Of a stretch of 64,000 bases of DNA, positions 8,145-14,694 are shown piece by piece. The DNA is from Pseudomonas laurentiana (GTDB lineage: Bacteria > Pseudomonadota > Gammaproteobacteria > Pseudomonadales > Pseudomonadaceae), in the NCBI RefSeq assembly GCF_014648275.1, contig NZ_BMQU01000013.1:1-64000 (forward strand), in the 5' to 3' direction. Position 1 is the stretch's first letter; each line of letters starts with the position of its first letter. Below the pieces are notes generated by a model. It was not told the DNA's origin. It ran no database searches and saw only the letters and a list, made by a program, of their open reading frames with translations. A program made the translations under genes and the position numbers.

Positions 8145-9703
8145 TGGTCGGCCTCCGAAGGCTGCAGACCGAAGTCGGCGGGGAAGTACTTGAGGGCGCT
8201 GGCCACGGGATAGGACGTCATACCACCCAGTGCGCACAGGGATCCGTACTGCAGGGTGTCGCACAGGTCCTTGAGGATGATCACCTGCGCTTCACGACCG
8301 CGCTGCTCTGGTGCGGCCAGCAGACGATCGATCACCTCCACGCCCCGGGTCGAACCGATACGGCATGGGGTGCATTTGCCACAGGATTCCTCGGCGCAGA
8401 ATTGCAGGGCGAAGCGCGCCATGCGGGCCATGTCCAGGCTGTCGTCAGCCACTACCACACCCCCGTGACCGAGCATGGCGCCGATGGCGGCGAAGGCCTC
8501 GTAATCCAGCGGCGTGTCGAACTGCTCGGGTGGCACCCAGGCGCCGAGTGGGCCGCCGACCTGAGCGGCCTTCAGCGGCCGGCCACTGGCGGTACCACCA
8601 CCGTAGTCTTCCACCAGCTCCTTGAGGGTCAGGCCAAAGGCCCGTTCCACCAGGCCACCGTGACGAACATTGCCTGCCAGTTGGAAAGGCATGGTGCCCA
8701 GGGAACGGCCCATGCCGTAATCGCGATAGAACTGCGCCCCCTTGGCCAGAATCAGTGGCACCGAGGCCAGGGTCAGCACGTTGTGTACCAGGGTCGGCAG
8801 GCCGAACAGGCCCTGCAAGGCGGGAATGGGGGGCTTGGCGCGGACGATCCCGCGCTTGCCTTCGAGGGAGTCCAGCAGCGCGGTTTCCTCACCGCAAATG
8901 TAAGCGCCGGCACCGACTCGCACTTCCATATCGAAAGCCAGGCCGCTGCCGCCGACATTGGCGCCCAGGTAACCGGCGGCTCGGGCGATATCCAGCGCCT
9001 CGCGCAGTGTGGCCACGGCCTGCGGATACTCCGAGCGCACATAAATGTAGCCGTAGCTGGCCCCGACGGTGAGACCGGCAATGGCCATGCCTTCGATCAG
9101 CAGGAACGGGTCGCCTTCCATCAACATGCGATCGGCGAAGGTGCCGGAGTCGCCTTCGTCGGCGTTGCACACAATGTACTTCTGGCTCGCCTGTGTGCCG
9201 CGTACCGTGCGCCATTTGATTCCGGCCGGGAAGGCCGCGCCGCCACGGCCGCGCAGCCCCGAATCGAACACCACGGTCGCGGTCTGCTCGCCACCCAGGG
9301 CGATGGCCTGGGTCAGGCCATCGAAGCCACCGTGAGCCCGGTAGTCCTCCAGGGACAGCGGTCGGGTAATGCCGGCGCGGGCGAACAGTAGGCGTTGTTG
9401 GGTTTTTAGATAGGGCAACTGCTCCACCGGACCCAAGGCCAGCGGGTGGGTGGACGGATCGCCTTGCAGGGCATCGAGCAGGGAGGGCACGTCGGCAGCC
9501 GTCAGCGGGCCGAAGCCTATACGGCCTTGCGGGCTGTCCATCTCCAGCAGTGGTTCCAGCCAGTACAGGCCGCGAGCGCTGGTGCGTTGCAGGTCCAGCG
9601 GCAGATTGCGTTCCTGGGCCTGAGAAAGCAGGGCCGTGGCGACTTCATCGGCACCCACGGCACGGGCAAGCGAATCACAGGGCAGATAGAAGCGCGGCAT
9701 CAT
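8141..9703 (-). CDS. fdsB: NAD-dependent formate dehydrogenase, FMN/NAD beta subunit
   Basis: The product resembles NuoF, the complex I subunit that carries FMN, NADH and a [4Fe-4S] cluster. GLRGRGGAAFP is the FMN-binding glycine loop, CNADEGDSGTF belongs to the nucleotide site, and ESCGKCTPCRIG holds three of the four cluster cysteines. It passes electrons from the fdsA clusters to NAD+ in the cytoplasm. Two consecutive ATG codons, 9703 and 9700, are possible starts. AGGAGG at 9712-9707 serves either, with spacing slightly better for the second. The start overlaps the fdsG stop and the end overlaps fdsA. Confidence 0.94.
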   Translation of the reverse strand: MMPRFYLPCDSLARAVGADEVATALLSQAQERNLPLDLQRTSARGLYWLEPLLEMDSPQGRIGFGPLTAADVPSLLDALQGDPSTHPLALGPVEQLPYLKTQQRLLFARAGITRPLSLEDYRAHGGFDGLTQAIALGGEQTATVVFDSGLRGRGGAAFPAGIKWRTVRGTQASQKYIVCNADEGDSGTFADRMLMEGDPFLLIEGMAIAGLTVGASYGYIYVRSEYPQAVATLREALDIARAAGYLGANVGGSGLAFDMEVRVGAGAYICGEETALLDSLEGKRGIVRAKPPIPALQGLFGLPTLVHNVLTLASVPLILAKGAQFYRDYGMGRSLGTMPFQLAGNVRHGGLVERAFGLTLKELVEDYGGGTASGRPLKAAQVGGPLGAWVPPEQFDTPLDYEAFAAIGAMLGHGGVVVADDSLDMARMARFALQFCAEESCGKCTPCRIGSTRGVEVIDRLLAAPEQRGREAQVIILKDLCDTLQYGSLCALGGMTSYPVASALKYFPADFGLQPSEADQ

Positions 9704-10176
9704 GCGTCCTCCTGGCAAGCATCGAGCAGGGCATCCAGGCGCTCGGCACTGAGCCGTGCATGCACTTGGCCATCCAGCTCCAGGGCTGGCGAGCAGGCGC
9801 AGGCACCAAGGCAATACACCGGGCGCAGGCTGATGTTGCCGTCGGCGCTGCTGCCGTGGTCGTCCAGTTGCAGGCGTTCGCGCAATTGCGCGGCGAGTTG
9901 CTCGGCGCCACGACTCTGGCAGGACTCGGCCCGGCACAGGCGCAGGATATGCCGCGCTGGCGGTGCGGTGCGAAAGTCATGATAGAAGCTGATAACCCCG
10001 CGCACCTCGGCCTGGCTCTGGTTGAGGGCATGGGCAATCTCGGGGACAGCGGCATCGGGGATGTAACCGATGCGTTCCTGAATCTCATGAAGAATGGGCA
10101 GCAGTGCACCGGGGGAGCCCTTGTGGCGTTCCAGCAGACTGATGACCATAGGCAGGTGCAACATCTCATCAGGCAT
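9700..10176 (-). CDS. fdsG: NAD-dependent formate dehydrogenase, [2Fe-2S] gamma subunit
   Basis: The 158-residue product resembles NuoE and the 24-kDa subunit of complex I. The thioredoxin-like [2Fe-2S] site is visible as CRAESC followed by CLGACAC. The N-terminal helical part contains LLPILHEIQERIGYIP, standard for the family. I placed the start at 10176 (MPDEMLHL) because GAGGAA lies six bases ahead and family members begin nearby; an upstream ATG at 10248 has no such support. It is the first gene of the four-gene fds operon. No fdsC (FdhD-like sulfurtransferase) gene lies between fdsA and fdsD. Confidence 0.93.
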   Translation of the reverse strand: MPDEMLHLPMVISLLERHKGSPGALLPILHEIQERIGYIPDAAVPEIAHALNQSQAEVRGVISFYHDFRTAPPARHILRLCRAESCQSRGAEQLAAQLRERLQLDDHGSSADGNISLRPVYCLGACACSPALELDGQVHARLSAERLDALLDACQEDA

Positions 10177-10498
10177 ACAGCATTCCTCACGGTCACGAGC
10201 AAACCAGGCGGTCGTCGATTGTCCGAGAGTGTCGGCTGCGGCACTCACACCACGTCACGGTAGCGTGGCATGTTCGGGCCGTTGGCCAAGCACCCTGAGC
10301 GGGCATCTTGTTGGGCCCCGTGCGGTCTTTGCCGCACCTCTTCAGGGCATAACAGGCAGCTTGCCACGCCGCTCTTGATTCATCTGCACCAAAGCGACGT
10401 GCTCTGTTCTTTCTGCGACTGCCTATTGAGTCTAGAAGAGCATGGCCTAGTGTGTCGTTGCTGGAGGGCGGTGGGTGGAAGGTGAGCCAGCGGCCATC
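10177..10498. other. Upstream region of the formate dehydrogenase operon
   Basis: This 322-bp gap should contain the fdsG promoter. I see no strong sigma-70 or sigma-54 box and no credible small gene. The right end borders degraded insertion-sequence DNA. Confidence 0.4.
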
Positions 10499-10566
10499 TC
10501 ACGGTCTTTCTGAAGCATTACGGGTATGACAGGTTAGATTCGATAGCGATAGCGCGGCAGGATCTG

Positions 10567-10724
10567 GCTTCGATAAAGAGCTCTGTAACCAGTTTTCAGG
10601 CTGTGTCAGGGCGATTTTTTCACCTTGCCATCGGGCGCTCTCGTCTTTGATGCCCACAGACTCTGCTGGATTGAGGTATTCATTCGGCTTGAATGAGTTT
10701 CTAAGGATTTCGTACAGAGTTTGG
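10567..10724 (-). mobile_element. Degenerate 5' end of an IS5-family element (second copy)
   Basis: This 158-bp segment aligns without net gaps, but with many substitutions, to 11055-11212, the start of the better-preserved IS copy and its leader. The offset is exactly 488 bp at both ends of the match. The initiation region of the transposase is still recognisable on the minus strand near 10627. Beyond about 10540 nothing IS-like is visible. Confidence 0.6.
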
Positions 10725-10734
10725 TTCTCCGCAG

Positions 10735-11119
10735 TTGCGGTCGAGCGCTCGATCTTGAGGCTCTTCAGGCCAGTTTTTTCTGCGCTTGATGAAGTTCTTC
10801 TTCCACGTACTGTGATGGAGTCGATTACCCAAGTGTTCAGGTCAATCAGGCCATGTTCGTTGAGTCTAATGTGAAGGCGTTTGAGGAACTGGTCAAAGAT
10901 CCCTCGTTTTCGCCAGTCACGAAAGCGTTGATAGATAGTTGACCAAGGCCCGAAGCGTTTCGGCATGTCACGCCAGGCTGCACCTGAGCAAAGCACCCAG
11001 AGCACGCCGTTCAGCATCAGGCGATCATCCGCCCTAGGGCGGCCACCGCGTCGTGCTTCGATAAAGAGGTCTGCAACCAGTTCCCAGGCTGCATCGGGTA
11101 GTTCATATCGTTTTGCCAT
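10735..11119 (-). pseudogene. Truncated IS5-family transposase
   Basis: Reading leftwards from MAKRYELPDAAWELV at 11119, the product matches the N-terminal half of IS5-family (IS427-like) transposases. It has the RRGGRPRADDR segment, GVLWVLCSGAAWRDMP, and the first catalytic Asp in WVIDSITVRG. Shortly after RRTSSSAEKTG the homology ends, and the frame runs on into the leader of a second degenerate IS copy before stopping at 10499. The remaining DDE residues are therefore missing and the gene is dead. The left breakpoint near 10735 is approximate. Confidence 0.75.
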
Positions 11120-11344
11120 CTTTGGCTCCTGCCTTTGATGGCGGCAGACTTTACTAGAATGGGGCTCTTGTTCGGATTGAATAAGTTTCGAGGGATTTCG
11201 TACAGAACTTGGCAGTGTCACTCTGTTTTTCGACGTTATTACACGGGATTTGTCGTCTAAGAGTCTGAAGTCACTGGTCTTTGTTCTTGTTGTTTTATGT
11301 GGTTTTGAGTAAGTATGGGTTATTTATTCAAAGGAGAAAGGCGG

Positions 11345-11854
11345 GTGCCTAAGCTTTGTATTTATATCCCGTTCCTGCGTATTCCGAGTAGTGTTGGAGA
11401 TTTGCGCAGAAATGCAGCCGAACTGGTTGAAGGTATTCGTGTTCCTTGTGTGGTTGATGGGGTTGTTGTTACAGAAGTAGTTGCCATATATCTTAATGAA
11501 GAGGCGGCTAATGCAATGGCGGGTGGGGATATATTGATTGTGCATGCACATGGGGCGGCTTGTGATGGGGGGCTCGCAGATAATTTAGGGAGAAGTATCA
11601 CGATACCTAAGTTGTTGGTTCGGCTGAAGGCATTGAAGGCCGACAGGGCCTCGCTCGTTTGCTTTGCCGTGTGTTTTTCTGCGCTAGCGGGTTGTATCGG
11701 TCCAGCTTTCGTCGCTGCCAATCCTGGTCCACGGCCATCTGTTAAGGCTGCCATGGGAATGATTGAAGGATCAATTGCCTCCATTACCCGACAGGGTACA
11801 ATCCGAAATGGCATGTTCTTCGCTCACGATCCCCGGATGGTCATTCTGCGATGA
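11345..11854 (+). CDS. Orphan protein with possible His/Cys dyad
   Basis: I do not recognise this gene. I chose the GTG at 11345 because AAGGAG lies eight bases ahead (11331-11336), giving 169 residues starting VPKLCIYIPF. An in-frame ATG at 11315 has no ribosome site. Two features stand out: a hydrophobic strand ending in a His-Gly (ILIVHAHGAA, His67 and His69) and a later hydrophobic strand with cysteines (SLVCFAVCFSA, Cys106 and Cys110). That order is seen in caspase-like and CHAT peptidase folds, but the resemblance is by eye only. It lies alone in accessory DNA between IS remnants and a grpB-like gene. Confidence 0.6.
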   Translation: MPKLCIYIPFLRIPSSVGDLRRNAAELVEGIRVPCVVDGVVVTEVVAIYLNEEAANAMAGGDILIVHAHGAACDGGLADNLGRSITIPKLLVRLKALKADRASLVCFAVCFSALAGCIGPAFVAANPGPRPSVKAAMGMIEGSIASITRQGTIRNGMFFAHDPRMVILR

Positions 11855-11864
11855 TTGGGGTTCC

Positions 11865-11904
<40 letters not shown>

Positions 11905-11948
11905 CGGCTGACTGTTTGGCACTTCTGAGTTGTATTGCGCAATCTCAC

Positions 11949-12446
11949 CTAGTCCGCCCCCATTACTCCGTCGATAAAAGGCGCCTTCTTTGCCAGGTAC
12001 TCACCGATGCCACCGGTGTTGCTGGCTTCGAGCTCACGTTTCAAGTCTTGATACTGCTGGCGAAGGACTGGGTCGTGCCTGAGGCGATCCCGGAAGCGAA
12101 GCATTCGTTCGATTTGGCGATGGCCGGTGAGGCAAACGTGGGCTTTATGGGTGCGCACGCCATCGACATCGCGGCGATAAAAATGGTGGCCTGCGGACAG
12201 ATCACTTCCTCGTGCGTAGCCGAGTTCGCGCATGACGGTGTCTCGGTGGGCCTCGTTCAGGTGCGCCGAAACCTCAATGAGAAGGTCAATTTCAGGCTTG
12301 GCTGCGAGCCCCGGAACAGCAGTGCTCCCGACATGGTGGATGGCCACAAGCTCAGCCCCGAACGCCGCCGCGATCTGCTCGCGGGCGCAGAGAAAGAGGG
12401 CAGGCCATCGGCTGTCATAGAGGGATATCGTGCTGGTGAGCCCCAT
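11949..12446 (-). CDS. GrpB-like nucleotidyltransferase-fold protein
   Basis: The 165-residue product matches the GrpB/UPF0157 family, which has a predicted nucleotidyltransferase fold. The core motif is HHVGSTAVPGLAAKPEIDLLI, residues about 41-61, with conserved Gly-Ser and Asp residues. The start at 12446 (MGLTSTISLY) follows AAGGAAG; an upstream ATG at 12497 would overlap the tRNA terminator. Biochemical function is not established for the family. The gene borders the integrated element and reads away from it. Confidence 0.85.
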   Translation of the reverse strand: MGLTSTISLYDSRWPALFLCAREQIAAAFGAELVAIHHVGSTAVPGLAAKPEIDLLIEVSAHLNEAHRDTVMRELGYARGSDLSAGHHFYRRDVDGVRTHKAHVCLTGHRQIERMLRFRDRLRHDPVLRQQYQDLKRELEASNTGGIGEYLAKKAPFIDGVMGAD

Positions 12447-12493
12447 GGCGCTTCTTCCTTGAATTCGCAAGCAGGCTTTGGTGTAGCGCAGGC

Positions 12494-12522
12494 ACAAAAA
12501 AACCGGCTCAATTGGCCGGTTT
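12494..12522 (-). terminator. Native tRNA-Leu terminator, displaced by the element
   Basis: On the minus strand, AAACCGGC and GCCGGTTT pair around a seven-base loop, followed by a T run. It stands about 43 bp beyond the distal att copy, where the transcript of the uninterrupted tRNA gene would have ended. The element now separates it from the tRNA by 8.7 kb. Confidence 0.75.
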
Positions 12523-12564
12523 CTCTGGATCTGAAGGTTGGTAGAACCGTTCAGTTACTGCTGT

Positions 12565-12593
12565 TTGGTGCCCCGAGGGAGACTCGAACTCCC
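12565..12593 (-). repeat. Distal attachment site (29-bp tRNA-Leu 3' copy)
   Basis: These 29 bases are identical to 21303-21331, which cover the CCA end, acceptor strand and part of the T arm of tRNA-Leu. Bases flanking the match differ on both sides. A perfect copy of a tRNA 3' end facing an intact tRNA is the standard footprint of tyrosine-recombinase integration. Confidence 0.93.
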
Positions 12594-12649
12594 TCAAAAA
12601 CATCATAAGACCCAGCAATGCCGCGAGTTTAAAGGCTTTCAGTGGCTTT

Positions 12650-12682
12650 GGGTAGAAATTTTGGGTAGAATTTTGGGTAGAA
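12650..12682 (+). promoter_or_regulatory. Left-end GGGTAGAA array (putative recombinase arm sites)
   Basis: GGGTAGAA occurs at 12650-12657, 12663-12670 and 12675-12682, all in the same orientation, with 13- and 12-bp steps and T runs between. It lies between the att site and the integrase gene. The same motif recurs at the other end of the element. A role as integrase or excisionase arm sites is inferred. Confidence 0.65.
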
Positions 12683-12704
12683 ATGACTAGCGAAGGCTTT
12701 TGCT

Positions 12705-14024
12705 ATGACCGATTTTTTAGTCCTGAAATCCGGCACCTACTACGTCCGTCTGGACGTTCCAGAAGACGCACGGGAAGCCTTTTCCGGGCGTAAGGTTTTG
12801 ACTAAAAGCCTCAAAACTGGCAATCGTTCGGAAGCCCATATTTTCAAACTACGATGGTTGCAGCAGTGGAAAACCGAAATCGAAAAAGCCCGTAGGGGTG
12901 AAATCGGCAATTTCCGTGATGATGTTCTTCAAATAGTTGAAAAGCATCAAAGGGCCATAAACCAAGATAAAATTAAGGGGAAACCCGCAAACAATGAAAC
13001 AAAAATGGGTTTTGAAGTAATCCAATATACACAAGATAAGAAGTTAAGCATCGACCTTGTTAATGAAGCAATTGATATTGCAGCAGGTCGTTCGGACTAC
13101 TCACCAAAAACCCCATTTTTCAAAAGTCGCCTTGATGGTTTCTATAACTATGAATTAAATCAACGAAAAGTAGACTTGAATACAGTTGATAGACATATAA
13201 AGAGAATTAAAGCACTTGATGCCTTTTTGAAAGCTGAGGACTTATTGCTGGATTATGAGGCAGTTGCTTCATTCTTGATTTCAAAAAATCTGGAATCGAA
13301 GACAAAGAAACAATATTTGTTTTCGTTTAATGCCTTCTATAATTTCTTGATTAAAAAAGAACCACCATTCAAAGAACGTTATCCAATCAATCCTTTCAAA
13401 AGTCATGAATTGAGCCAAGTTAGACGTGGAACACTCAAAAAAGATGAAAGACGTGCTTTTACGGCGGAAGAGGTTGAAACCTTGCATAGTAAAGCAGTTG
13501 AAAAAGGAAAGCGTCAATTAGCCGATTTGATTAAGATAGCGGCCTATACGGGAGCACGCATTGAAGAAATATGCCGTTTAAAAACATCGTCAGTTGTTAA
13601 AGAGGATGGTGTGGATTGTTTTCATATTACAGAAGGTAAAACACAAGCATCCGTTCGTTTTGTGCCAATTCATCCGGTTCTCATGGAAACGGTCAAACGG
13701 CTTGTTAGTTCATCGGACGATGGGTATTTGTTGAAGACAAGCAAAGGTGGGAAGTATGAAACCAAATCGAAAGGTTTAGGTAATCAATTTTCAATCTTCA
13801 AGACAGATTTAGGTTTTGATAAAAAATGTGTTTTCCATAGCATTCGCAAAACTGTAATCACTACATTAGAGCGTGCTGATGTTAAGAACCTTGTCATCAT
13901 TTCGTTGGTTGGCCACAAAGCTGATGGACTGCTAAGAATGACTTTCGATAGATATTCGGAAGGCCCAACCCCAGCATCTAAAATGGATGCTGTTAAACAC
14001 CTACAATATAAATTCTCAGTATAA
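12705..14024 (+). CDS. int: Tyrosine recombinase (integrase)
   Basis: The product is 439 residues and has the catalytic set of phage-type integrases: Arg285 in YTGARIEEI, Lys312 in the beta-hairpin, His378 and Arg381 in HSIRKT, His404 in VGHKA and nucleophile Tyr417 in FDRYSEG. The N-terminal part (TYYVRLDVPEDARE, then KTGNRSEA) is the short arm-binding domain seen in island integrases. The gene stands just inside the distal att site, not beside the tRNA as in most islands. It starts 112 bp from the att copy and reads into the element. A terminator follows. It should catalyse integration and excision at tRNA-Leu. Confidence 0.94.
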   Translation: MTDFLVLKSGTYYVRLDVPEDAREAFSGRKVLTKSLKTGNRSEAHIFKLRWLQQWKTEIEKARRGEIGNFRDDVLQIVEKHQRAINQDKIKGKPANNETKMGFEVIQYTQDKKLSIDLVNEAIDIAAGRSDYSPKTPFFKSRLDGFYNYELNQRKVDLNTVDRHIKRIKALDAFLKAEDLLLDYEAVASFLISKNLESKTKKQYLFSFNAFYNFLIKKEPPFKERYPINPFKSHELSQVRRGTLKKDERRAFTAEEVETLHSKAVEKGKRQLADLIKIAAYTGARIEEICRLKTSSVVKEDGVDCFHITEGKTQASVRFVPIHPVLMETVKRLVSSSDDGYLLKTSKGGKYETKSKGLGNQFSIFKTDLGFDKKCVFHSIRKTVITTLERADVKNLVIISLVGHKADGLLRMTFDRYSEGPTPASKMDAVKHLQYKFSV

Positions 14025-14049
14025 TTTTTTATTGTTGTCATCATTCATG

Positions 14050-14075
14050 AGGCTACCTAATTAGGTGGCCTTTTT
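14050..14075 (+). terminator. Terminator after the integrase gene
   Basis: AGGCTACCT and AGGTGGCCT form a nine-pair stem with one G-U pair and the loop AATT, followed by five T. It lies 26 bp after the integrase stop. Confidence 0.8.
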
Positions 14076-14080
14076 AATGC

Positions 14081-14120
14081 CTGCTATACATTGCTATACG
14101 TTGCTATACATTGCTATACA
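14081..14120 (+). repeat. Four tandem 10-bp iterons
   Basis: The unit TTGCTATAC(A/G) is repeated four times head to tail, the first copy lacking one base match. Single copies of GCTATACA recur at 14152-14159 and, inverted, at 14231-14238. Such iterons upstream of mobilization genes often bind accessory or replication proteins. Confidence 0.75.
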
Positions 14121-14322
14121 CTTTCATTCTTTGTTATCTGGCTTATTGAAAGCTATACAACTTGAAAACATTTTAATATATGTTAACTTGATATTAGTAG
14201 TTCGAAAACATTACAGGCGAGCAATGTAAATGTATAGCACCTCACTTCGTTCGTTGCTTACATTTACGCTCGATTTTTCGCACTACGTTTGAAAAATTAA
14301 AATCAACAACCATGAGGAATGT
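14081..14322. promoter_or_regulatory. Candidate origin of transfer (oriT) and mob promoter region
   Basis: The 298-bp gap between the integrase and mobC contains the iterons, then an interrupted inverted repeat: CGAGC-AAT-GTAAATG at 14218-14232 pairs with CATTTAC-GCTCG at 14261-14272. A second inverted repeat, ATTTTTC/GAAAAAT, lies at 14273-14297. Position just ahead of mobC-relaxase genes is where oriT sits in most mobilizable plasmids. The nick site cannot be assigned from sequence. Confidence 0.5.
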
Positions 14323-14694
14323 ATGAGTGATAATAAAAAACCAAGACAGATGAATGTAAGAATATCCGAAAGTGATTACGAAAAGATTGAGCACGAAAGG
14401 GGAATTATACACAAAAGCCAGTCCGGCTATATTTCCCACATCATTAATAATGGCATCAGTGAAATTATTGAAATCACCAATCCTGAGCTTAGACAAGACA
14501 TTGATAAAATTGAAAGGTTTCTGGGCGGATATGGAAACAACCTAAATCAAATAGCTAAAAGTCTAAATGCGAATGAGACACCACCTTTTGATATTCTAAA
14601 AACGCTAACTGCACTCGACCAAAACATAACTATACTTACTAAAAAGTTGGGCAAATTAAAAAATGAGACATTAAGAAACGTAGGTAAGTCATGA
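14323..14694 (+). CDS. mobC: MobC-like mobilization accessory protein
   Basis: The product is 123 residues. The N-terminal part (RQMNVRISESDYEKI) looks like a ribbon-helix-helix DNA-binding strand and helix. Residues 68-82, GGYGNNLNQIAKSLN, match the GN-N-NQIA signature of the bacterial MobC family, which helps the relaxase open oriT. GAGGAA precedes the ATG. Its stop overlaps the relaxase start in ATGA form, so the two are coupled. Confidence 0.88.
   Translation: MSDNKKPRQMNVRISESDYEKIEHERGIIHKSQSGYISHIINNGISEIIEITNPELRQDIDKIERFLGGYGNNLNQIAKSLNANETPPFDILKTLTALDQNITILTKKLGKLKNETLRNVGKS

Noticed and set aside
6366-8213. Long open frame antisense to fdsA (615 codons)
   Set aside because: High-GC codon bias keeps the complementary frame open. 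The product has no domain, no ribosome site, and fdsA is certain.
14242-14496. Minus-strand frame overlapping mobC with membrane-like sequence
   Set aside because: AT-rich antisense frames give Phe/Leu/Ile-rich translations; mobC on the other strand has the family motif and coupling to the relaxase.
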